DNA of 50,122 nt from Victivallaceae bacterium (GTDB lineage: Bacteria > Verrucomicrobiota > Lentisphaeria > Victivallales > Victivallaceae), in contig JAKIUY010000020.1 of NCBI GenBank assembly GCA_021647315.1, forward strand, positions 1-50,122. Direction: 5' to 3'. Shown piece by piece: positions 1 through 8,591 of this stretch. The notes under the pieces are model-generated. The model was not told the origin of the DNA and made no database searches. It worked only from the letters and a program-made list of their open reading frames with translations. The first letter of the stretch is position 1. Each line of letters begins with the position of its first letter. The translations under genes and the position numbers were made by a program.

Positions 1-151
1 CTGGGAACCTCTCTTGATTTTATATCAAAAAGCGCAATAAAAAAGGGGGAAGACGGTTTTTCTCTGTTTTTTATTGATTTTAAGTAAGAAAATAGGTCTG
101 TAACCATAGGTAAGGGTTGACAGTACCACCCGAATAAAAAGGAATAAAAGT
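1..151. other. Leader without a gene
   Basis: No convincing gene is visible before the flavoprotein at 152. A ribosome-binding sequence AAGGAA lies at about 140-145, just before the ATG. A TTGACA hexamer occurs at 117-122 but no -10 element at good spacing follows it, so no promoter is called. Confidence 0.4.
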
Positions 152-1825
152 ATGAAAGTAGTAATTATTGGTGGTGTCGCAGCTGGACCTAAAACAGCGT
201 CAAAAATTAATCGTCTGTGCCCGGATGCGGAGGTGACAATTGTTGAAAAAGGTGAATTTCTCTCTTATGCCGGCTGTGGCTTGCCCTACTATATTTCCGG
301 CGTAGTTAAGGAACAGAAAGAGTTGATGGCGACTCCGGTTGGCACGGTGCGTGATTCAGTCTTTTTTCAGAAAGTGAAAAATGTCAATGTGCTTAATCGC
401 ACCGAAGCGACAGCAATTGATCGTGAAAATCAGACGGTAACTATTCGTCGTCAAGATGGCAGTGAAGCATTATTGAGTTATGATAAACTGGTGCTGGCAA
501 CTGGTGCGAGCGCAGTAAAACCACCTATTCCAGGGTTGGAATTGGGCAATATCTTTTCCCTTAAAGGGGTTGAGGATGCTGAAGCGATTAAAGCCAAACT
601 GGCTGAACATAGTGCACCTAACGTGGTGATTGTCGGTGGCGGCTTGATCGGAGTCGAAGTTGCTGAAGCTTTTGTTGAAACCGGTTGCCGGGTGACCATG
701 GTTGAGTTCTTGCCGAATATTTTACCGATTCTTGATCCTGAAATGGCAATATTGGTTGAGAAGTATTTCAACAGTAAAGGGGTTAAGATTATGACCGGCA
801 CCAAAGTTACCGGTTTCGGTGGTGAGAATAATATCGTTAATAAAGTTATTACTAATAATGGTGATATTGCGGTTGATATGGTGGTTATGGCAATAGGCGC
901 TTCACCATCAACCAATCTCGCGGTGGATTGTGGTATCAAAATCGGTCCGACCAGAGCGATAAAAGTTAATGCCCAGATGCAGACCAATGATCCTGATATC
1001 TTTGCCGTTGGCGATTGTGCTGAAAAAATGAATATTATAACCAATGAACCTTGTTATATTCCACTGGGTTCAACTGCTAATAAAGAGGGCAGGGTAGCCG
1101 CCAATGCCATTTGTGGTATTGACGATCAGTTCCCGGGCGTACTGGGCAGTACTGTCTGCAAGATTTTTGACTTCTCGGTTGCCCGTACCGGGCTTGGAAC
1201 GCAACAGGCTATTGATGCCGGTTATGATGTTGTTACCTGTTTGGCACCTGCCCCTGATAAGGCGCATTTCATGCCGGATGCCAAACCTTTGATGCTTAAA
1301 CTTATTGCTGATCGCAAAACAGGTAAACTGTTGGGTGCGCAGGCAATTGGACTGGGGGTTGCGGATAAACGGATTGATGTTGCAGCGACAGCTATCAGTG
1401 CTGGAATGACGGTTACTCAGGTGGCGAATCTCGATCTGAGTTATGCTCCACCGTATGCTCCTGCGGTTGATAATATCCTGACTGCCGCTAATATTATTCG
1501 CAATAAAATTGCCGGCGCGATGGAGGGCATTACCTCTAAAGATGTCAAGGCGATGTTTGATGCCGGTGAAGAGTTTACCTTCCTGGATGTTCGTAGCCCG
1601 GGTGAAATTGAGCAGATGCGGATTGAAGGTTCATTAGCTATTCCGCTCGGTGCAATCAGAACCAGTTTGGATAAGATTGATAAAACTAAACCGGTTGTCG
1701 CATTCTGTAAAATATCGTTGCGCGGTTATGAAGCGGCATTGATTTTGAAACAGAATGGCTACAAAGATGTCAAAGTGATGGATGGCGGTATTCTGATGTG
1801 GCCATACAGTAAAATTATGGGGTAA
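152..1825 (+). CDS. FAD-dependent pyridine nucleotide-disulfide oxidoreductase with C-terminal rhodanese domain (CoA-disulfide reductase-like)
   Basis: The 557-residue protein begins with a FAD-binding Rossmann motif (VIIGGVAAGPKTA, residues 4-16). The family redox cysteine C42 lies in the SYAGCGLPYY context. A second dinucleotide-binding motif (VVIVGGGLIGVEVA) follows near residue 160, and the second FAD contact is IFAVGDCAE near residue 286. The last ~100 residues form a rhodanese domain with active-site C519 in FCKISLRGYEA. This is the CoADR-RHD architecture. Characterised relatives reduce CoA-disulfide, per- or polysulfides with NAD(P)H, and single-domain relatives act as NADH oxidases. 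It is probably cytoplasmic, in sulfur or thiol redox balance. It is followed by a ferredoxin-ATPase gene after a 288-nt hairpin-bearing spacer, so it is probably transcribed separately. The start is supported by AAGGAA upstream. The exact substrate cannot be read from sequence. Confidence 0.9.
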   Translation: MKVVIIGGVAAGPKTASKINRLCPDAEVTIVEKGEFLSYAGCGLPYYISGVVKEQKELMATPVGTVRDSVFFQKVKNVNVLNRTEATAIDRENQTVTIRRQDGSEALLSYDKLVLATGASAVKPPIPGLELGNIFSLKGVEDAEAIKAKLAEHSAPNVVIVGGGLIGVEVAEAFVETGCRVTMVEFLPNILPILDPEMAILVEKYFNSKGVKIMTGTKVTGFGGENNIVNKVITNNGDIAVDMVVMAIGASPSTNLAVDCGIKIGPTRAIKVNAQMQTNDPDIFAVGDCAEKMNIITNEPCYIPLGSTANKEGRVAANAICGIDDQFPGVLGSTVCKIFDFSVARTGLGTQQAIDAGYDVVTCLAPAPDKAHFMPDAKPLMLKLIADRKTGKLLGAQAIGLGVADKRIDVAATAISAGMTVTQVANLDLSYAPPYAPAVDNILTAANIIRNKIAGAMEGITSKDVKAMFDAGEEFTFLDVRSPGEIEQMRIEGSLAIPLGAIRTSLDKIDKTKPVVAFCKISLRGYEAALILKQNGYKDVKVMDGGILMWPYSKIMG

Positions 1826-1969
1826 GGTAGTTTAAGCGTCTCTCTTGAGAGGTTTTCAGTTTCCTTGAATCTGGAATTGTTGACGAGCGAGACTGCATTA
1901 TTCTAGTGGGTACCTGGACGAAAACGCCAATTGTTTCATTTTGGCTCAAACCGCACACTAATGGCTTCA

Positions 1970-2011
1970 AATCATAAAGCCACATACCGCAAGGGTATGC
2001 AACTTATGATT
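1970..2011 (+). promoter_or_regulatory. Nested stem-loop in the leader of the MinD/ferredoxin gene
   Basis: An outer stem AATCATAA (1970-1977) pairs with TTATGATT (2004-2011). An inner stem CATACC (1983-1988) pairs with GGTATG (1994-1999) around GCAAG. It lies about 100 nt before the start at 2114. A terminator for the upstream gene is unlikely because no T-run follows, so a leader RNA structure or repeat is more plausible. No known riboswitch consensus was recognised. Confidence 0.45.
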
Positions 2012-2113
2012 TAAAAGCATTATTGCACAATCTGATCTTGAAATTAACTTAAATGAGAGTTTCCGTTCAGACACTATTTAGTGCGGATAACCTTAAAATC
2101 AGGAAGTTTTATT

Positions 2114-3946
2114 ATGAATATAGTAATTGCCAGTGGCAAAGGTGGGACTGGGAAAACGACTTTTGCGGTTAATTATGCTTGGCATCTTAACCAACATGAT
2201 AGTCGCTCAACGGTTTTACTCGACTGTGATGTGGAAGAACCCAATTCACATCTATTTTTAAAGCTTGACACACCGCAGCAGAATATGGTAACTGCACCTA
2301 AGCCTGATTGGCAGGAAGACCGTTGTACTGCCTGTGGTAAATGTGTGGCGGCCTGTAATTATAACGCTTTGGCGTTGGTGAATGAAGAGATTCTGATATT
2401 CAATGAGCTCTGTCATTCATGTGGAACCTGTAATTATGTCTGTCCGCGTCAGGCAATGCCTGAAAAGGCGGTTGCCATAGGTGAAATGTTCTACTTTGAA
2501 AAAAGTCCTGAACTGCCTTTTGAATTTGGCTATGGCCTGCTCAATATCGGTGAAAGCTTAGCGCCTAAGGTTATTCAGGAACTATTGAATAAGTACGCCT
2601 CAAGTGAGCTGAATATTATTGATGCCCCACCGGGAACTGGTTGTCCGGTGGTTGAAACTTTGAATCATGCCGATGTCGCGGTTATGGTAACAGAACCAAC
2701 CCCATTCGGTCTGCGGGATCTGCGATTGGCGGTTGAACTGTCACTCTCAATGAAAATTCCGACCGGTATTATTATTAACCGTTCGGATGAGCATGATGCT
2801 ATTATAGAAGAGTATGCGAGTGAAATAGGGGTTCCTTTACTTGGAAAAATTTCATTTGATCGCAAATATGCCGAGGCCTATGCCAGAGGCAAGGTGTTAG
2901 TCAATGAATTCCCGGAACTCAATGATGCTTTTGTGGCAATTCATCAGAATATTATGACCTTGAACATCACTACTGCGCCACCGGTAATTCCTGCACCGCC
3001 AACTTTTATTGAAGATAATGGCAAGGTGCTTTGGCATGATAAAGGTACAGCGGCCGGTTATAAAGAGATCGTGGTTATCAGCGGCAAAGGTGGCACGGGT
3101 AAAACTACTGTAACCGCCGCCTTGGGGCAGTTATGTGATGATAAAATATTGTTTGATGCCGATGTTAATGCCGCCGACCTACATTTGCTGATTAAACCGC
3201 AGGCTACCGAAATCCACGATTTTTCTGCTGGTAAAACGGCGATAATTGATTCAGAAACCTGTTTCGGTTGTGGTAAATGCGCTAGGATGTGTCATTTTAA
3301 TGCGATCAATATGGACGGCCCCGGCAATGATTTAGTCGGTGCAACTTATATGGTAAATAATTTTGCTTGCGAAGGGTGTGGTTTGTGTGAACTTGTCTGT
3401 TCCGTCCAGGCGGTCAAGATGGAAGTTGCCGAAAATGGTAATTATTTCTTTTCGCAAACTCCTCATGGTACCATGGTGCATGCTGAATTGGGGATTGGTG
3501 AAGAAAATTCCGGTAAATTGGTCAGCAGAGTCAGAACGGAAGCGGCCCATTTTGCCGACAAATTGTGTCATGCCACAATTCTGGGTGACGGTCCGCCGGG
3601 AACCGGTTGTCCGGTTATCGCTTCAACTACCGGCGCTGATTTGATGTTGATTGTTACTGAACCCACGGTTTCCGGTGCTCATGATCTTGAACGAGTGTTG
3701 AAATTAACCCGGCATTTTCAGGTTAAATCACTGATTGTTGTCAATAAAGCTGATTTGAATCCTGACATGGTCGAACAGATTAAGGTAATTGCCGAACAGG
3801 CAGGCAGTAAAGTTATTGCCGAAATACCGTTTGATCGCGAAGTACATCAGGCTCTGTTGTCAGGTAAAACAATCCTCGAACATGGTAAAGGCGCAGCATT
3901 TACCGCCATCACCGGACTCTGGAAAATTATAAGAGATAATGGATAA
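2114..3946 (+). CDS. Tandem MinD/NubA-like P-loop ATPase with inserted 4Fe-4S ferredoxin domains (two units fused)
   Basis: The protein is a head-to-tail duplication of about 610 residues. Each half has a deviant Walker A (SGKGGTGKTT near residues 7 and 328), a ferredoxin insert with two CxxCxxC-type clusters (first half CTACGKC...C and CHSCGTC...C; second half CFGCGKC...C and CEGCGLC...C), and a PPGTGCPV segment before the switch II region. In many anaerobes these ATPases are two adjacent genes of about 290 residues, near Mrp proteins and MBL-fold hydrolases. Here the two are one chain. They are thought to handle Fe-S clusters or electron delivery, but the biochemical role is not established. 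The start at 2114 is chosen over an in-frame GTG at 2081 because AGGAAG lies 8 nt before it and the protein then begins directly at the first beta strand (MNIVIASGKGG). Confidence 0.88.
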   Translation: MNIVIASGKGGTGKTTFAVNYAWHLNQHDSRSTVLLDCDVEEPNSHLFLKLDTPQQNMVTAPKPDWQEDRCTACGKCVAACNYNALALVNEEILIFNELCHSCGTCNYVCPRQAMPEKAVAIGEMFYFEKSPELPFEFGYGLLNIGESLAPKVIQELLNKYASSELNIIDAPPGTGCPVVETLNHADVAVMVTEPTPFGLRDLRLAVELSLSMKIPTGIIINRSDEHDAIIEEYASEIGVPLLGKISFDRKYAEAYARGKVLVNEFPELNDAFVAIHQNIMTLNITTAPPVIPAPPTFIEDNGKVLWHDKGTAAGYKEIVVISGKGGTGKTTVTAALGQLCDDKILFDADVNAADLHLLIKPQATEIHDFSAGKTAIIDSETCFGCGKCARMCHFNAINMDGPGNDLVGATYMVNNFACEGCGLCELVCSVQAVKMEVAENGNYFFSQTPHGTMVHAELGIGEENSGKLVSRVRTEAAHFADKLCHATILGDGPPGTGCPVIASTTGADLMLIVTEPTVSGAHDLERVLKLTRHFQVKSLIVVNKADLNPDMVEQIKVIAEQAGSKVIAEIPFDREVHQALLSGKTILEHGKGAAFTAITGLWKIIRDNG

Positions 3947-4016
3947 CCGTTCGTAGTTCTGCCTTTAGGTGGTGCTTTAAGGAGCTTTAGCGACGATTGT
4001 GATCTACTAGTTCACA

Positions 4017-4056
4017 GTCTGATAGGTCTGATTCTGATAGGTGATAGGTCTGATAA
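4017..4056. repeat. Short imperfect tandem repeat (TCTGATAGG units)
   Basis: TCTGATAGG occurs at 4018-4026 and 4033-4041, followed by GTGATAGG and TCTGATAAG variants, all within 40 nt between the ATPase and the MFS gene. It looks like slippage expansion. No function is apparent. Confidence 0.6.
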
Positions 4057-4126
4057 GAAAATGTAGAGGTACTCCTTGCGGGTCCCCGAATAAAACAATA
4101 ATAAATAAAAAATATGAATAAAAAAT

Positions 4127-5317
4127 ATGAATAAAAGTAGTACAACTACCAACAATTCGGCCTCAAAGCCAGTTTTTCAACGTGGCAATATTCTGGCGAT
4201 TTCTATTGCCCATTTTGTCCATGATGTCTATTCGGGCTTTTTGTCACCGATATTGCCTATTATTATTAAAAATTTGCAGATCAGCTATACTGCAGCCAGT
4301 CTACTGGCTATCGCCCAGAGTTTGCCCTCGCTACTCAACCCAGTAATCGGTTGGTTGGCGGAGAAAACCTCACTGCGGATTTTTATTGTCATTTCGCCCG
4401 CGATTACCGCGATGGCGATGAGTTTGCTCGGCTTGACTGATAACTATTTTTCGTTGTTAGTGATATTGCTTATTGCCGGTGTCAGCGGGGCATTTTTTCA
4501 TGTTCCGGCTCCGGTTTATATCAAACGGATTGCGCATGGTTCAACTGGGCGTGGCATGAGCTTTTATATGTTGGGCGGAGAACTGTCACGAACGGTTGCA
4601 CCGTTGGTTATTCTTAGTGCCATATCATATTGGGGACTTGAAGGTACCTGGCGTTTGATGCCGGTTGGGATTATTGCTTCGGGGTTTCTCTTTTTCAAAA
4701 TCCGCAAACTGCCGCATAAAGAGATTCAGGCTAAAAAACAATCAACTGCCAGTCCAATGGTGGTGTTTAAAACCCATAGACGGATCATTCTCAGTGCTGG
4801 TTTCTTTAACCTGTTTCGTGGCTTTATTAAAACTGGTTTCACCACATTCTTGCCCATCTATCTGATCAGTCAAGGCGCAACTATCTGGTCGGCTGGCTTG
4901 ACCTTGGCTTTAGTCCAGTTAGCTGGGGCATTGGGCACCTATGTTGCTGGAACTTTATCTGATTTGGTCGGTCGGCGTATTGTATTGATCGTAACGATGT
5001 TGACTGCGGTTATTACCGGGGCGGTTGTGATGATGATGAAGCAACAGCCTTCGATAATTCTACTGATGATTATCGGCTTTGCTATTTTTGCCACCAGTCC
5101 GGTGATGATGGCTTGTATCAATGAAATAAAAAGTGAGAAACTTGCGTTTCTCAACGGGCTTTATATGACTGTCAGTTTTATGATGAGCGCGGCCGCGGTG
5201 GCCTTGTTTGGGTTGGCAAGTGACAAGTTTGGTTTGGAAATAGCCTATTGGCTGGCAATCGGTTTGTCGATATTCTCAATACCGGCGATCGTTGTCTTAA
5301 CCCCAAAAGAGAAATAG
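4127..5317 (+). CDS. Major facilitator superfamily transporter (fosmidomycin-resistance-like)
   Basis: This 396-residue, very hydrophobic protein has about 12 predicted transmembrane segments in two halves. It starts after a ~20-residue polar tail with IAISIAHFVHDVYSGFLSP, typical of Fsr-like MFS members. The loop signature GRRIVLIV (LSDLVGRR) is visible at the start of the second half. It is an inner-membrane secondary carrier or exporter with unknown substrate. The ATG lies in a duplicated AAAAATATGAATA block. The first copy (ATG at 4114) runs into a stop after six codons, so 4127 is the usable start, but no clear ribosome-binding site precedes it. A hairpin terminator follows the gene. Its placement among Fe-S ATPases may be incidental. 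Confidence 0.85.
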   Translation: MNKSSTTTNNSASKPVFQRGNILAISIAHFVHDVYSGFLSPILPIIIKNLQISYTAASLLAIAQSLPSLLNPVIGWLAEKTSLRIFIVISPAITAMAMSLLGLTDNYFSLLVILLIAGVSGAFFHVPAPVYIKRIAHGSTGRGMSFYMLGGELSRTVAPLVILSAISYWGLEGTWRLMPVGIIASGFLFFKIRKLPHKEIQAKKQSTASPMVVFKTHRRIILSAGFFNLFRGFIKTGFTTFLPIYLISQGATIWSAGLTLALVQLAGALGTYVAGTLSDLVGRRIVLIVTMLTAVITGAVVMMMKQQPSIILLMIIGFAIFATSPVMMACINEIKSEKLAFLNGLYMTVSFMMSAAAVALFGLASDKFGLEIAYWLAIGLSIFSIPAIVVLTPKEK

Positions 5318-5411
5318 GCTATAATTACAGATTTTGTTAGTATACTCGTTTAGGTTAAATTTTTAACTTTTATTCTTTAGATCTGTGCATAAATCGCCAG
5401 GCAAACTAACT

Positions 5412-5458
5412 AAAAACTACCCATAATGGGTACAAGGAGCTTACGGGTAGCTTTTTTT
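5412..5458 (+). terminator. Rho-independent terminator-like hairpin
   Basis: CTACCC (5417-5422) pairs with GGGTAG (5445-5450). It is preceded by five A and followed by C and seven T (5452-5458), so the A and T runs extend the stem. An alternative inner hairpin CCCATAATGGG can form in the loop. The two mutually exclusive pairings could also act as an attenuator for the Mrp gene at 5508, but nothing further supports that. Confidence 0.6.
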
Positions 5459-5507
5459 GATGCGATAAATTAAACGTAAGAGGCGAATGCCTCAAGGGAA
5501 AATTATT

Positions 5508-6413
5508 ATGAGTGAAACAAATTGTGAAAGTTGTCAGTCTGAAAGTTGTTCAGCTAAGAATAAAAATGCCAATGAAAGTATGGAAGATTTTCTCGAGCGC
5601 CAGGTCTTAGGTCAGGTGATGTGCAAAATAACCAATAAACTGTTAGTTCTGTCCGGCAAAGGCGGGGTTGGGAAAAGCACGGTATCGGTAAATCTGGCAA
5701 CTTCGCTGGCAATGGAAGGTTATAAGGTCGGTCTGTTAGATGCCGATATTCATGGACCGAGCATTCCTACCATGATGGGCTTACAGCATGCTCATCCAGC
5801 TCAGGTTAATGGTAAAATTACTCCAGTTGAATCGGGCGGCGTGAAAGTTATTTCAGTCGGCTTTTTTATTGAGTCGGAAGAGAGCCCGTTAATCTGGCGC
5901 GGTCCGATGAAAATGGGGGTGATTAAACAGTTCCTCAAAGATGTCGAATGGGGTGAACTTGATTATCTGATTATTGATCTGCCACCGGGCACGGGTGATG
6001 AACCGTTATCGGTATGTCAGTTGATTGAAGATGCCACTGGCGCGATTGTGGTAACTACACCTCAGGAAGTGGCTGCCGCAGATGTGAAAAAATCAATCAA
6101 TTTCTGTCATCACCTTGAATTGCCGGTGATTGGTTTGATTGAAAATATGAGTGGGTTTGTCTGTCCTGAATGTAAAACCCAAACAGATATTTTCAATAGT
6201 GGTGGCGGGGTTAAATTGGCTGAGTATTTCGGGGTTGAACTACTCGGTGAATTACCGATCGAACCGGCGGTTATGGCGTCATGTGATGCCGGTAAACCTT
6301 TTGTTCAGCGTTTCGGTGAGACTGAAACGGCTAAAGCGCTGAAAAATATCAGTGAAAAAATTGTTGCTAAGTGTAAGGAGGCAATTTCAAAAGTCTCCAC
6401 GGCAGATTTTTAA
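5508..6413 (+). CDS. mrp: Mrp/ApbC (NBP35-type) Fe-S cluster carrier ATPase
   Basis: About 301 residues. An N-terminal cysteine cluster (CESCQSESC, near residues 5-13) precedes the P-loop domain, as in NBP35-type proteins. The deviant Walker A is SGKGGVGKSTVSVNLA. The A' motif LLDADIHGPSIPTMMG and the IDLPPGTGDE segment are diagnostic of Mrp. A CxxC pair in ENMSGFVCPECKTQT is the family's conserved cluster-binding site. It carries and transfers [4Fe-4S] clusters to apoproteins in the cytoplasm. The start at 5508 (MSETNC) is favoured over ATG 5487 because AAGGGA lies 9 nt upstream. It is followed by a TrmO-like gene after 124 nt, and the two may be cotranscribed. Confidence 0.92.
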   Translation: MSETNCESCQSESCSAKNKNANESMEDFLERQVLGQVMCKITNKLLVLSGKGGVGKSTVSVNLATSLAMEGYKVGLLDADIHGPSIPTMMGLQHAHPAQVNGKITPVESGGVKVISVGFFIESEESPLIWRGPMKMGVIKQFLKDVEWGELDYLIIDLPPGTGDEPLSVCQLIEDATGAIVVTTPQEVAAADVKKSINFCHHLELPVIGLIENMSGFVCPECKTQTDIFNSGGGVKLAEYFGVELLGELPIEPAVMASCDAGKPFVQRFGETETAKALKNISEKIVAKCKEAISKVSTADF

Positions 6414-6428
6414 TTTTGAACTTATTTA

Positions 6429-6444
6429 CATACCTACCGGTATG
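6429..6444 (+). promoter_or_regulatory. Small hairpin between mrp and the TrmO-like gene
   Basis: CATACC (6429-6434) and GGTATG (6439-6444) form a 6-bp stem around TACC. The same arms occur in the inner hairpin at 1983-1999, so it may be one member of a small hairpin family in this gene block. No T-run follows, so it is unlikely to terminate transcription. Confidence 0.45.
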
Positions 6445-6537
6445 CTCAATCGCTAAAAAGTCAAAATCTATTCGCCCAAAATGATAAAAAATCATGCTCG
6501 CGTTGGACTTTTGAAATCACCTCTAAGGAATAATATT

Positions 6538-7035
6538 ATGTTGCAAGATAGTGAAATTACTTTTAAACCCATTGGGATAATTCATACACCATTTAAAGAG
6601 CTTGCTGGGATGCCGATCCAACCGGCAGGAGCGCATGGTAAACATGGAACCGTAGAGCTTTTTCCGGCATTTAGTGATGGGCTTAAGGATATTGAAGGAT
6701 TTTCTCATATTATTTTGCTTTATCATTTGAACAGGTCGAATGATTTTAAACTGCAGGTTGCGCCATTTCTGGAAGATGAAAAGCATGGCGTATTTGCTGT
6801 CAGAGCACCTAAAAGACCCAATCAAATTGGCATGTCTATTGTTAAATTAGTCAAACGGGAAGGTAGTATTATCTATATTGATAATCCAGATATGCTTGAT
6901 GGAACTCCGTTGCTTGATATAAAACCATATATTCCTGACTTTGACGCCTACCCGGACGCGGTTGCCGGTTGGTGCGAAAAACATCGCGGAAAAGTTGAGA
7001 ATCACAAATCGGATAACAGGTTCAATTCAAAATGA
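6538..7035 (+). CDS. TrmO/TsaA-family protein (tRNA N6-adenosine37 methyltransferase-like, UPF0066 fold)
   Basis: About 165 residues. The family signature is clear: FKPIGIIHTPF at the N-terminus, GIEGFSHIILLYHL-like text (IEGFSHIILLYH) in the middle, and KRPNQIGMSIVKL followed by DMLDGTPLLDIKPYIP. TrmO enzymes methylate N6-threonylcarbamoyladenosine at tRNA position 37 using SAM. Short paralogs next to metal or Fe-S genes in anaerobes have no proven role, and this one may belong to that group. The start at 6538 is chosen because AAGGAA (6525-6530) lies 7 nt before it; an upstream in-frame ATG at 6481 has none. The stop overlaps the next start by four bases (ATGA), implying translational coupling with the DUF2061 gene. 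Confidence 0.85.
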   Translation: MLQDSEITFKPIGIIHTPFKELAGMPIQPAGAHGKHGTVELFPAFSDGLKDIEGFSHIILLYHLNRSNDFKLQVAPFLEDEKHGVFAVRAPKRPNQIGMSIVKLVKREGSIIYIDNPDMLDGTPLLDIKPYIPDFDAYPDAVAGWCEKHRGKVENHKSDNRFNSK

Positions 7036-7289
7036 AAAATAACTCAAAAAATGAACTGAAAAAACGCTCATTCGTCAAAACAATTATCTGGCGGGTTATC
7101 GGCATCGTCTGGACTTGGATCGGAGCCTATTTTATTGTTCAGTTATTGCCGGAAAATATGAAAAATGCAGCAACAATTGCAACCGCGGTGGTCATTTTTC
7201 ATCATTCAACCAGAATGATAATGTACTATTTTTACGAAAGAATCTGGAATAATATCACCTGGGGCAAAGTTTCACGGAATAGTGCCTGA
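7032..7289 (+). CDS. DUF2061 small membrane protein
   Basis: This 85-residue protein has a lysine-rich start (KNELKKRSFVKTIIWRVIG) followed by a transmembrane helix around residues 18-40, and a second hydrophobic stretch ending in HHSTRMIMYYFYERIW. This matches the DUF2061 family, whose members are small inner-membrane proteins often linked to sulfate or sulfur assimilation and Fe-S neighbourhoods. Function is unknown. It is translationally coupled to the preceding TrmO-like gene by an ATGA overlap, so the two are in one operon. Confidence 0.82.
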   Translation: MKNNSKNELKKRSFVKTIIWRVIGIVWTWIGAYFIVQLLPENMKNAATIATAVVIFHHSTRMIMYYFYERIWNNITWGKVSRNSA

Positions 7290-7421
7290 ACGAAAAAATA
7301 ATTAAGCCCCGTTAGGTGGCGACATAAAGAATGGCGTCCTCCTGGAGCTGGGGGCGGATCTTTGGTATATGTTTTAACTTAATAGGAAATTGTATTTAAG
7401 TTTGTTTTATCTTTTATGAGC

Positions 7422-7668
7422 ATCCCTTAGGGATAATGGCATCTTAGGCCACCTCATCGTGGTGGTGTTTGAGTATAAGTAGATTTGTTTGCTGTAGGCA
7501 AACTTCAAAATATCTGTTTTATTAGCAGTCAAAAATTTGAGGTTTCCATACAGGAAACAATATTGTTTTGATAATTGCCCACACTATGTGGTGGGCTAAG
7601 GTAAAGAAATCCTTACAGGATTATCAACAAATTTGATACTGACGTTTTTTTAATTCCGGCAAAGCCGG
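7422..7668 (+). promoter_or_regulatory. Array of about seven small hairpins in a 404-nt gene-free spacer
   Basis: Between 7290 and 7693 no gene is seen, but short inverted repeats follow each other. They are ATCCC/GGGAT (7422-7434), CCAC/GTGG around 7451-7466, GTTTGC/GCAAAC (7487-7503), GTTTCC/GGAAAC (about 7541-7557), GCCCAC/GTGGGC (about 7577-7596), AATCC/GGATT (about 7609-7623), and CCGGC/GCCGG (7656-7668). The last ends 25 nt before the MBL-fold gene. No known riboswitch was recognised. It could be a structured leader RNA or an array of degenerate repeats. Confidence 0.5.
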
Positions 7669-7693
7669 TTATTTTAAACAGGAATAGATAATA

Positions 7694-8581
7694 ATGAGTA
7701 GTAAACAGGTAAATGAAATATATAAATCAACTGATAATATTGTTGATTTGAAAATTACGATTTTAGTAGATGATCATCAAGGAGCAAATAATTTGCACTA
7801 CGAACATGGATTGTCGTTTTGGATTGAAGCCGATGAACATAGTTTTTTGTTTGATACCGGAGTAGGGGAGGCATTGTTGCCTAATGCTAAAACGTTAAAT
7901 GTTGATCTTAGAAAAGCGGAATCGGTAATTTTAAGCCATGGACATTATGACCACACTGGTGCTTTGGATAGAGTGTTGCAGGTTAACCCGCGAGTGAAAA
8001 TTTATTGTCATCCCGGCGTAGTGCTACCACGTTACAGTATTCGACCAGAAAATATCAAATATGCCGGCATGCAACCGGAAATAAGAATGGCAATGGACAG
8101 TTTACCGGAAGGTCAGATTCAATGGCAAGCAGGTTCGATTGAACTGATTCCCGGCTTGGGGCTTACCGGTGCTATTCCACGTCACAGCAACTTTGAAGAT
8201 ACCGGAGGGCCGTTTTATCTTGATCAAGCCAAAACTCAACCGGATCTGCTCGAAGATGATCAGGCGATATGGATAAAAACTACACAGGGGTTGATTATTG
8301 TGCTTGGCTGTTGCCATTCAGGATTGGTTAATACTGTTGATTATATTAAACAACTAACTGGTGAGGATAAAATCCATACGATTATCGGCGGTATGCATCT
8401 GTTATATGCCTCTGAGGAACGGCTGGATAAAACTTCTGACGCACTGGAGAACTGGCAGGTTGAACAGCTCATTCCGTGTCACTGTACCGGCGAAGAGGTT
8501 ATTCCGCGATTTGAACAACGTTTCCCTGAAGCGTTTGTTAACAGTCAGGTCGGAGCATCATTTAGTTTTGGAATATCATAG
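7694..8581 (+). CDS. MBL-fold metallo-hydrolase (COG1237-like)
   Basis: The 295-residue protein has the metallo-beta-lactamase motif SHGHYDHTGALD (HxHxDH, near residue 80), a further metal-ligand candidate His in GCCHSGLVNTV, and IIGGMHLL and IPCHCTGE in the C-terminal half. This is the COG1237 branch, whose archaeal members were annotated as dihydropterin-ribofuranosylaminobenzene phosphate synthases; bacterial members near Mrp/ferredoxin-ATPase genes are uncharacterised. It is a cytoplasmic metal-dependent hydrolase with unknown substrate. A Shine-Dalgarno-like ACAGGAAT precedes the ATG. Its neighbourhood with the ATPases at 2114 and 5508 is a recurrent anaerobe pattern. Confidence 0.85.
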   Translation: MSSKQVNEIYKSTDNIVDLKITILVDDHQGANNLHYEHGLSFWIEADEHSFLFDTGVGEALLPNAKTLNVDLRKAESVILSHGHYDHTGALDRVLQVNPRVKIYCHPGVVLPRYSIRPENIKYAGMQPEIRMAMDSLPEGQIQWQAGSIELIPGLGLTGAIPRHSNFEDTGGPFYLDQAKTQPDLLEDDQAIWIKTTQGLIIVLGCCHSGLVNTVDYIKQLTGEDKIHTIIGGMHLLYASEERLDKTSDALENWQVEQLIPCHCTGEEVIPRFEQRFPEAFVNSQVGASFSFGIS

Positions 8582-8591
8582 TCTCACTGCA

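Noticed and set aside
478..1044. A 188-codon open frame on the - strand, antisense to the flavoprotein
   Set aside because: It lies fully opposite a well-supported gene, has no ribosome-binding site, and its protein shows only low-complexity I/T/S-rich sequence expected from antisense codons.
4114..4131. First ATG in the duplicated leader of the MFS gene
   Set aside because: It runs into a stop after six codons; the second ATG (4127) is the real start, the first probably a duplication product.
7290..7693. A known riboswitch before the MBL-fold gene
   Set aside because: The hairpins do not show the conserved cores I know for TPP, cobalamin, Moco, SAM or FMN riboswitches.
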